NCBI GenBank assembly: GCA_020846515.1
Contig: JADLDX010000266.1
Span: forward strand, 1-11,754
DNA: 11,754 bases
Origin: Pirellulaceae bacterium
GTDB lineage: Bacteria > Planctomycetota > Planctomycetia > Pirellulales > Pirellulaceae
Reading direction: 5' to 3'
Shown here: positions 6,389-11,754 of the stretch, piece after piece
How positions within the stretch are numbered: position 1 is the stretch's first letter
Layout of the letters: the number at the start of each line of letters is the position of its first letter
Position numbers and translations under genes: made by a program
The notes under the pieces: generated by a model
Told to the model about the DNA's origin: nothing
Seen by the model: only the letters and a program-made list of their open reading frames with translations
The model's database searches: none

Positions 6389-7896
6389 TGGTCCACCTCT
6401 TCTACTTCAGTGTTTGCAGCAATAGCCACCGATAAAACTTCATTCTCTGTCCAATCGTCAGCCGCTCGTATTTCACGCAACTTGCCACGCGACATGACAC
6501 CCACACTATCGCAAACGGCCAGCAACTCTGGCAAATAAGAACTTACAAAGATGATGCTCTTGCCCTGGCTAGCCAATGCTCCCATCAGCCGATAGATTTC
6601 GGCCTTGGTACCCACATCGATGCCACGGGTCGGTTCATCCAGCAATAGTATCTCGGCCGCCTGATGCAGCACGCGGGCGATGGCTACTTTTTGTTGATTG
6701 CCACCAGACAGTTGATTGATCTGTTGTTCCGGATCGCGCGCCTTGACCGAGAGCCTCGTCATCCAGTCGCTGACCGCCCGGCGTCGCTCGCCTAACCGCA
6801 ATAAACCACCGCGACTGTATCGACCCAGTGCGCTGAGCGTCAGGTTGTCGGCAATTGACAACGGTTGAGCCAGGCCTTCGCTCTTGCGATCTTCGGAGAC
6901 CAGGCCCAGCCCGGCTTGCATCCGAGCATTTGGTCGCGCAGCCGGACGAGCGTTTCCGACGGTCACGTGCCCCTGAAGACTGTTATCCAGCCCGAGCAAA
7001 CAACGCAGCGTCTCCGTGCGACCAGCGCCAATCAATCCAAACAAACCCAGGATCTCGCCCCGCCGAAGCTCAAAGCTGGTATCGAGAGGCGCCTTTTGAC
7101 CAGTCAAATTCTCGACCTTGAGAACAGTGGGCCCAAGTTGATGAGGAACCTTAGGGAACAAATTGTCGACGCTGCGCCCTATCATCATCGATACCAGTTC
7201 ATCATCGGATCGCTTGTCCAAAGAGCCTGCTCCAGCGGTCTGACCGTCGCGCAAGACGACATAATTCTTCGCCACCTGCCGTACTTCTTCCAGGAAGTGA
7301 CTGATATAGATGATCGCCATGCCTTGTTGCTTCAAGCGTTCCAGAATCGCAAACAGTCGTCCGACATCATGGCGTGAAAGTGAACTGGTGGGTTCATCGA
7401 AGATCATCACCCTCGCTTCGGAGACCAAGCCGCGCGCGATTTCGACCACTTGCTGAGCACCGATGGAGAGCGAGCCGACGCGGCGCTCTGGAGGTAAATC
7501 GTCGTGTCCTAGTACAGCCAAAGCGCTGCGCACTTTTTCGCGCTGCTGACTTCGACGTACACAACCCAGGCGGCTGGCTTCGATGCCCAACATGATGTTG
7601 TCTTCCACCGACAGGTCGGGGGCCAGATTCAGTTCCTGGTAAATCATGGCTACGCCCGCTCGGCGGGCATCGACGGGTCGTTGAGGTTGAAAGGGCTGGC
7701 CGTTGAGAAGCATGCTGCCCGAGTCGGGCCGGTGCGCACCGCTGAGCACCTTCATGAGCGTGCTCTTGCCGGCGCCGTTTTCACCGATCAGTGCCAAGGC
7801 CTCGCCGGCTTTTACCTCGAGCGATACCGATTGCAGAGCTTGTGTTGCTCCAAAGCGTTTAGAGATACCGGACATTTGCAGCATAGGTTCTGACAT
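6385..7896 (-). CDS. Sugar ABC importer ATPase with two nucleotide-binding domains (RbsA/MglA class)
   Basis: The 503-residue protein powers the importer. The first domain has Walker A GENGAGKST (38-46), a signature of the RbsA type (LSIGAQQVVEIARG) and Walker B VMIFDEPTSSLS. The second domain has the degenerate Walker A typical of this class (GLFGLIGAGRTETLR), a standard signature LSGGNQQKVAIAR and Walker B ILLLDEPTRGIDVGTK. So, as in known RbsA/MglA proteins, one ATP site is probably non-canonical. I chose ATG 7894-7896, with GGAG 4 nt before it, giving the usual length near 500. The longer frame to 8037 would add 47 residues that run into the binding-protein gene and look non-coding. The binding-protein gene ends 67 bp upstream and the permease overlaps its stop by 4 bp. 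Confidence 0.95.
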   Translation of the reverse strand: MSEPMLQMSGISKRFGATQALQSVSLEVKAGEALALIGENGAGKSTLMKVLSGAHRPDSGSMLLNGQPFQPQRPVDARRAGVAMIYQELNLAPDLSVEDNIMLGIEASRLGCVRRSQQREKVRSALAVLGHDDLPPERRVGSLSIGAQQVVEIARGLVSEARVMIFDEPTSSLSRHDVGRLFAILERLKQQGMAIIYISHFLEEVRQVAKNYVVLRDGQTAGAGSLDKRSDDELVSMMIGRSVDNLFPKVPHQLGPTVLKVENLTGQKAPLDTSFELRRGEILGLFGLIGAGRTETLRCLLGLDNSLQGHVTVGNARPAARPNARMQAGLGLVSEDRKSEGLAQPLSIADNLTLSALGRYSRGGLLRLGERRRAVSDWMTRLSVKARDPEQQINQLSGGNQQKVAIARVLHQAAEILLLDEPTRGIDVGTKAEIYRLMGALASQGKSIIFVSSYLPELLAVCDSVGVMSRGKLREIRAADDWTENEVLSVAIAANTEVEEVDQ

Positions 7897-7963
7897 TAAA
7901 CTCCGGTTCCGTGGGCTGCTTGGGTGGCGGAGTTCCAAACGACATGCCCAGTCCGATGTACGC

Positions 7964-9040
7964 TTACTGGCCGAATTTTTCAGGACGCAATAAACGATCC
8001 AAGGGTGGCTGGTTCTGGTTCTCAGCCGTGGCCACATATTCGCCCGTAGAAATCACCGCTTCCACTTTTTCGCCCCGTTTGGATTTGGCCAAAGCGATTA
8101 CCGATTGGCGTCCCATTTCAAACGGGTCTTGCAACACGATACCCGATACAGTGTTCTCACTTAAACCTTGAATGAGCGTATCGCTGGGATCGAAAGCCAC
8201 GAACTTGACTTTGCCGGCTAGTCCAGTCTGCTTGAGCGCTTCCAGCACTCCGTTGCAGTTGGGTTCGCAGACGGCAAAGATACCACCGACCTCTTCACGA
8301 TACTTGTTCAGCAACTGAGTAGCCTTGTTGAGCGCCTCTTCGGTCTTGGTGCCCGCATATTGATCGGACGAGATCACTTCCATGTTGGTCTCTTTGGCCA
8401 TCGCCTCCAAGAACCCGGCTTCGCGCTGTTCTGTGCTTTCGCTACCCGCTTTGTAGCGCAGCATAATGACTTTGCCCTTATGGTCCATCGCTTCAGCCAG
8501 ACGCTGCGCGGCCAAAACACCGCCATGATGATTGTCGGTCGCAACGTAGCTGACGATCTTCGGACCTTCGCCCAAACCACTATCAAAGATAACCACGGGT
8601 ACATTCTCAGCATTGGCTTCGGCGACTACATCCATCAACGATTGTGAATGGTTGGGGGCCAGCACGATTCCATCCACACCATTGGTGATAAAGTTACGAA
8701 CCACATTGATTTGGCCCGCCGTGTCGGCTTCGGTTTCTGGCCCCTTCCATAAGATTTCAATGTTGCCGATCTCTTTAGCGGCCGCTTCCGCGCCAGCGTG
8801 GACCGATCGCCAGAACTGATGGCTGGTACCTTTAGGAATCACGGCTAATCGCAAGGCATCCGGGCTGGAGCCGCCATCCACTTTTCCTGCTTGACCAGCA
8901 TTCTTCGGGTCGGCTGATGATTCACAGCCAGTGATAAAAGGGAGCGCGCAGAGTGCGATCAATAAAACATGAGGGACGAATAAAACCTGAGCGATCAACA
9001 ATAAACGAGTGACCAATAGCAAACGAGCCAAGCAATGCAT
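7964..9040 (-). CDS. Sugar-binding lipoprotein of the ABC importer (RbsB-like, Peripla_BP_4)
   Basis: The protein (358 residues from this ATG) is exported, lipid-anchored by the lipobox FITGC (Cys at residue 39) and captures the sugar for the importer. After a Gly/Ser linker, a type I periplasmic-binding fold follows: LRLAVIPKGTSHQFW, NGVDGIVLAPNHSQSL, NVPVVIFDSGLG, SYVATDNHHGG, KVIMLRYKAGSESTEQREAGF, GIFAVCEPNCNGVLEAL, KVKFVAFDPSD. This order is typical of RbsB-type proteins for pentoses, hexoses or inositol. The D and R in FDSG/TEQRE and the D in AFDPS are in positions that usually contact sugar. The signal peptide is long and made of near-repeats (LLLIA, VLFVP, VLLIA). The start is unsure: a TTG at 9053-9055 would add five residues (MKVKT); neither has a strong ribosome site. 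It is the first gene of the operon. Confidence 0.92.
   Translation of the reverse strand: MHCLARLLLVTRLLLIAQVLFVPHVLLIALCALPFITGCESSADPKNAGQAGKVDGGSSPDALRLAVIPKGTSHQFWRSVHAGAEAAAKEIGNIEILWKGPETEADTAGQINVVRNFITNGVDGIVLAPNHSQSLMDVVAEANAENVPVVIFDSGLGEGPKIVSYVATDNHHGGVLAAQRLAEAMDHKGKVIMLRYKAGSESTEQREAGFLEAMAKETNMEVISSDQYAGTKTEEALNKATQLLNKYREEVGGIFAVCEPNCNGVLEALKQTGLAGKVKFVAFDPSDTLIQGLSENTVSGIVLQDPFEMGRQSVIALAKSKRGEKVEAVISTGEYVATAENQNQPPLDRLLRPEKFGQ
8955..9012 (-). repeat. Degenerate 18-21-bp repeats inside the signal peptide of the sugar-binding protein
   Basis: Units at 8955-8972 (gcgatcaataaaacatga), 8973-8990 (gggacgaataaaacctga) and 8991-9012 (starting gcgatcaacaataaacga) share 14 of 18 positions for the first two, and the same ends for the third. 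In frame they encode HVLLIA, QVLFVP and RLLLIA. The hydrophobic core is thereby longer than usual and broken by polar residues. Confidence 0.6.
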
Positions 9041-9055
9041 GGTCTTCACTTTCAA

Positions 9056-9170
9056 ACAAGCAAAATCGGTGGGGACCCGTTGGGGAGGATTAACTCGAAA
9101 TGTAACTGCTCCAACGGTCGTTAACCAGCCGCAGTGAGGAAAAATTCAGCTTTTGAAATAGGACCGGCCG
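9056..9170 (-). promoter_or_regulatory. Probable promoter/operator region of the sugar importer operon
   Basis: This 115-bp gap separates the coiled-coil gene from the binding-protein gene, and the spacing suggests the importer has its own promoter. A 7-bp inverted repeat, ccgttgg at 9077-9083 and ccaacgg at 9111-9117, extends imperfectly (ccgttgggg/ctccaacgg). It could be a regulator site or a leader stem. No regulator gene lies in the window and I could not identify -35/-10 boxes reliably. Confidence 0.35.
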
Positions 9171-11754
9171 TTACCAGCCCGATCGACCAAAGCCTGAACC
9201 TGACGAGCCTGACGAACCTGACGAACCAGAAGAACGCGATGAGTTGGATGAACGAGAGGACGAACCGGAGGAGAAAGGGCCACCGCCAAAGCTGGGCGAT
9301 GATTGGCGTCGCGTCGCAGCTTCGCGGGCACGACGTTCCATTTCACGTTGTCGCTCCTCTTCCAATCGCCGCCGAGCAACTTCGCGCTCGGCTTGTTGCA
9401 TGGCTGTTTGTGCGGCGAGCAACGCGAGTTGGCTGATCTGCAAAACGATATTGTAGTTGCCGCTTTGAAGGCCTCGTCGGGCTCGTTCCAATTCTTGTAC
9501 GCCAGGCGAACCGCCCACTCGTACACCCCAAGGGCCTGACCATTGGCCAGCTTGCAACACAATCTGGGATGCTTGTTGGAAGGCCGCCAAGGCCTGACTG
9601 GCGGCGGAGAGTTCACCACCCAGCGTTTTGGTCGATGATGCCAACTCGGCCTGCAAGCGAGCTGCTTGCGCGTCGACGGCTCGCCAGTCGCCATGAGGCG
9701 TCTCCAAATCATCTTCGACTTGCTGCAGCTCTCGCGAGAGTTCCGTAATGCGGCTACTGGTCTGGATGATTTGTGGACTATCCGGGATGCCATCGGACTG
9801 ACTTTGTCGTACCAGTTGATTGGCTTGTTGTAGTTGTTGAGCCGCCCCGGCCACGGCCCGCCGAGCCTCTGCATGGGCTTGTTCATCGCCCACAATTTGA
9901 GCCGCGAGTTGATCCAGTAGTTGACGTGTTTGCCGAAGGACTTGAGCCGTTTCAAAGGGGTTGGGCGCCGCCACGGCAGCGTCGACCAATTGGCGATTGG
10001 CTTGCACCATGCTGGCCGCACGTCCAATGGCCGACACAGTCGCGGATGTGACCAAGCGATTCCGTTGCCCGCGCTCCAGCGTCTCCATGGCCGCTGCGTT
10101 GCGCTGCTGATGCGTAACGTTTTCGCGAGATTGACTTTCCAATAGTTGCAAGTGTTCGACGACTTGTTGCAGTTGATTACTTGATATGTCAAGTATTGCT
10201 TGCGCCTTGTTCAAATCATCCGCAGCGGCCAGGACTTCGCCAGCCGCATGACGCCGATCAGCAGTGGAAAGAAGATTCTCAATACTGCTCAGGCCGCTAT
10301 CCGCTTCGGACAAGTACCAATCGATTGGGCGGCCGATTTGAGTTTGCTCGGCTGGAGCTTGCCCTCCTGGAGCGTGACTAACTGGCGCTTGATTGGCTGG
10401 AGTTTGATTGGCTGGCGCTTGATTGGCTGGCGTGGCCAGCGCTATGATGGGCGGATCGGTGCTGGGTTGACTACGCATGTTCACTATCAAGGCCGAGGCG
10501 GCATAGGCTTGGCGCGCCGTTTGGATTTGGCTATCGAGCATGGGTACGCGAGATTTTCCATCGCGACAACTATCAGCCAACTGCTGTCGCCGGCCGCTAA
10601 ACTGTTTCACAGCTTCTTTGGTGGTGGAGAGAATATGTTGTGTTTCGTCGACAGCGGTGTGATAGGTCGCAATTGCTTCCTCCACAGCCAGCACTCGTCC
10701 GTCAAGCAGCATGGCCTTGGCGGCTTCTAAACTACTGCGACCGCGAGCCAGGCAGTCGTCGGGGTCCAAGTCCAATTCATGCAGCACTGACTCAGGTTTC
10801 AATTTCAATTTTCCGGCGATATCCTGGCGCGTATCGATGATTTGCGAGCCGAGTTTCTCCAGTGCGGGCATCAATGTTTGATTGATCTCAGACGCCAGTT
10901 CGGTGACGCGCTGGCTACGCGCACCCAGGTCGGTCAGCGCTTGGGCAACGGCTCGAATGCCATCTGCTATGCTGCTCTGACTGGCGGCCTGATACAAGCC
11001 ATCAGCTTGTTGTCCGATCACGTGCAATTGGTTGTCGATCCAGTGGGATGTATAGCCTAGTGACTTGAGTGACCCGGCGGCTGACTGCAATTGCGGAAAT
11101 AATTGCTGTCGAGCGTCCAGTAGATATGTGCCCAACTGCATGGCTTCGCTCAACTGCCGCCTGGCCACGGTTAACGGGCCCTGCACCGCTTCCACGGCAT
11201 CGAAGGCAGCCAAGTCATCTGCTTGCTTGACGTTGTTTTGAATTGTGGGTGTGAGAGTGGCGAAGTAGTGCTGCACATCGAAATATCCGTCTTGTGCGGC
11301 CGCCTGGTCGAGTTGCTTTTCTTGTGCTGTGGCGGCTGCCAACTGTTGTTGTGCGTCGGCGAGTTGATCCTGGACATTCGATAGGCACTCTTCGATCGTG
11401 CCCAACGCCTCAGCCGCTTCGATGCCACGCCGTTGGAATGCTGCAAAAATCTCTTCGAACGTCAGTGAGACTTCATCGGCAACTCGCGGCGTGCCACCAC
11501 CCGACTCAGACCCTAAGTTTGGTGCCCCTGCGTTTTGAGAACTTGCGTTTTGAGAACTTGTGTTTGGTAGCTGCCCCTGCGAGGCGCTCACGCTACTTGA
11601 GCTACCAGTGTTCTCAATATTATTCCCGTTACTATGTTCATCGCCAGCCGTTTTACCGATGCCCATATCGCGCACGATCAGCGGTATGCCCGTCACGCGC
11701 GAGAACTTCAAAGGCGTACCGGTGACGAGATTGATAGCTGTTTGGTAGCGACTG
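9171..11754 (-). CDS. Large alpha-helical coiled-coil protein with Ser/Gly tail, N-terminus outside the window
   Basis: The frame is open to the right edge (860 visible residues, TAA at 9171-9173). The first possible in-window start is only a TTG at 11709-11711 and no stop lies upstream of it, so the gene very probably begins outside. I cannot assign a function. Visible parts in order: a short hydrophobic patch (GIPLIVRD), a low-complexity Ser/Asn/Gln stretch, then long Ala/Gln/Leu-rich helices with heptad-like pattern (for example VQDQLADAQQQLAAATAQ). Next is a Pro/Ala/Gln/Asn linker at about residues 440-469, more coiled coil, a charged helix (REVARRRLEEERQREMERRA) and a Ser/Gly-rich tail ending GFGRSGW. 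The helix-plus-Ser/Gly tail resembles the C-terminus of TPM-domain (YgcG-like) exported proteins, so a TPM domain beyond the edge is possible, but this is a guess. The tail is built from 9-bp repeats near 9196-9225. Confidence 0.8.
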   Translation of the reverse strand, partial: SRYQTAINLVTGTPLKFSRVTGIPLIVRDMGIGKTAGDEHSNGNNIENTGSSSSVSASQGQLPNTSSQNASSQNAGAPNLGSESGGGTPRVADEVSLTFEEIFAAFQRRGIEAAEALGTIEECLSNVQDQLADAQQQLAAATAQEKQLDQAAAQDGYFDVQHYFATLTPTIQNNVKQADDLAAFDAVEAVQGPLTVARRQLSEAMQLGTYLLDARQQLFPQLQSAAGSLKSLGYTSHWIDNQLHVIGQQADGLYQAASQSSIADGIRAVAQALTDLGARSQRVTELASEINQTLMPALEKLGSQIIDTRQDIAGKLKLKPESVLHELDLDPDDCLARGRSSLEAAKAMLLDGRVLAVEEAIATYHTAVDETQHILSTTKEAVKQFSGRRQQLADSCRDGKSRVPMLDSQIQTARQAYAASALIVNMRSQPSTDPPIIALATPANQAPANQTPANQAPVSHAPGGQAPAEQTQIGRPIDWYLSEADSGLSSIENLLSTADRRHAAGEVLAAADDLNKAQAILDISSNQLQQVVEHLQLLESQSRENVTHQQRNAAAMETLERGQRNRLVTSATVSAIGRAASMVQANRQLVDAAVAAPNPFETAQVLRQTRQLLDQLAAQIVGDEQAHAEARRAVAGAAQQLQQANQLVRQSQSDGIPDSPQIIQTSSRITELSRELQQVEDDLETPHGDWRAVDAQAARLQAELASSTKTLGGELSAASQALAAFQQASQIVLQAGQWSGPWGVRVGGSPGVQELERARRGLQSGNYNIVLQISQLALLAAQTAMQQAEREVARRRLEEERQREMERRAREAATRRQSSPSFGGGPFSSGSSSRSSNSSRSSGSSGSSGSSGSGFGRSGW
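10347..10436 (-). repeat. 15-bp in-frame minisatellite encoding a Pro/Ala/Gln linker
   Basis: Six consecutive 15-bp units lie at 10347, 10362, 10377, 10392, 10407 and 10422. The consensus on the + strand is attggctggcgcttg. The three right-hand units are nearly identical; the left ones are more diverged, and a seventh, weaker unit may precede at 10332. Each encodes five residues of the PANQ(A/T) type, forming a flexible hinge between two coiled-coil parts. The unit number could vary by slippage without breaking the frame. Confidence 0.8.

Noticed and set aside
7897..8037. Longer N-terminus for the ABC ATPase (47 extra residues)
   Set aside because: It overlaps the binding-protein gene, the residues look non-coding, and ATG 7894-7896 has a GGAG site and gives the normal family length.
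9146..10192. A 348-codon open frame on the minus strand overlapping the end of the coiled-coil gene
   Set aside because: It is rich in Trp, Arg, Pro and Lys with no domain pattern, whereas the overlapping frame is a continuous Ala/Gln/Leu helix protein. It is a frame-shifted shadow of repetitive codons.

Overview
The window most likely comes from a planctomycete of the Pirellulaceae type (Rhodopirellula/Blastopirellula relatives). This rests on gene content, not on a marker gene. It holds a DUF1559 protein with a type IV pilin-like N-terminus, followed by a small lipoprotein of the kind that often accompanies DUF1559 genes in planctomycetes. It also holds a secreted 'PDTQ' metallophosphoesterase, and the tail of a REP-associated tyrosine transposase (RAYT, Y1/IS200-like) of a type I associate with these genomes.

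Layout: positions 1-1110 are a transposase-and-repeat zone on the + strand. The 3' end of a RAYT-like gene enters from the left edge and stops at 261. About 800 bp without a credible gene follow. This stretch carries repeated copies of a 'gtctgtgtccccgg' motif, two adjacent hairpins, a second decayed copy of the RAYT 3' end (about 923-1050) and a polypurine/polypyrimidine motif (1081-1110). Everything after this is on the minus strand: a myo-inositol oxygenase (1117-2001), a secreted metallophosphoesterase (2281-3366), a small lipoprotein (3408-3839) and a DUF1559 protein (3922-5019). A complete three-gene sugar ABC importer of the ribose/inositol class then follows, whose transcription order is binding lipoprotein (7964-9040), double ATPase (6385-7896) and permease (5366-6388). 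Last is the 3' part of a large coiled-coil protein whose start lies beyond the right edge (9171-11754).

How the genes work together: the importer is a clear operon (67 bp between binding protein and ATPase, a 4-bp GTGA overlap between ATPase and permease). DUF1559, lipoprotein and phosphoesterase form a tightly spaced second group. Inositol oxygenase converts myo-inositol to D-glucuronate. A CUT2-class importer 3.4 kb away on the same strand makes an inositol or sugar uptake-and-oxidation locus plausible, but the sequence does not prove the substrate.

The most interesting parts are the RAYT-associated repeat zone, which looks like a planctomycete counterpart of the REP/RAYT system, and a recurring pattern of short in-frame tandem duplications inside three otherwise normal genes. 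I see no CRISPR array, tRNA, rRNA, phage genes or unknown multi-gene system in the window.
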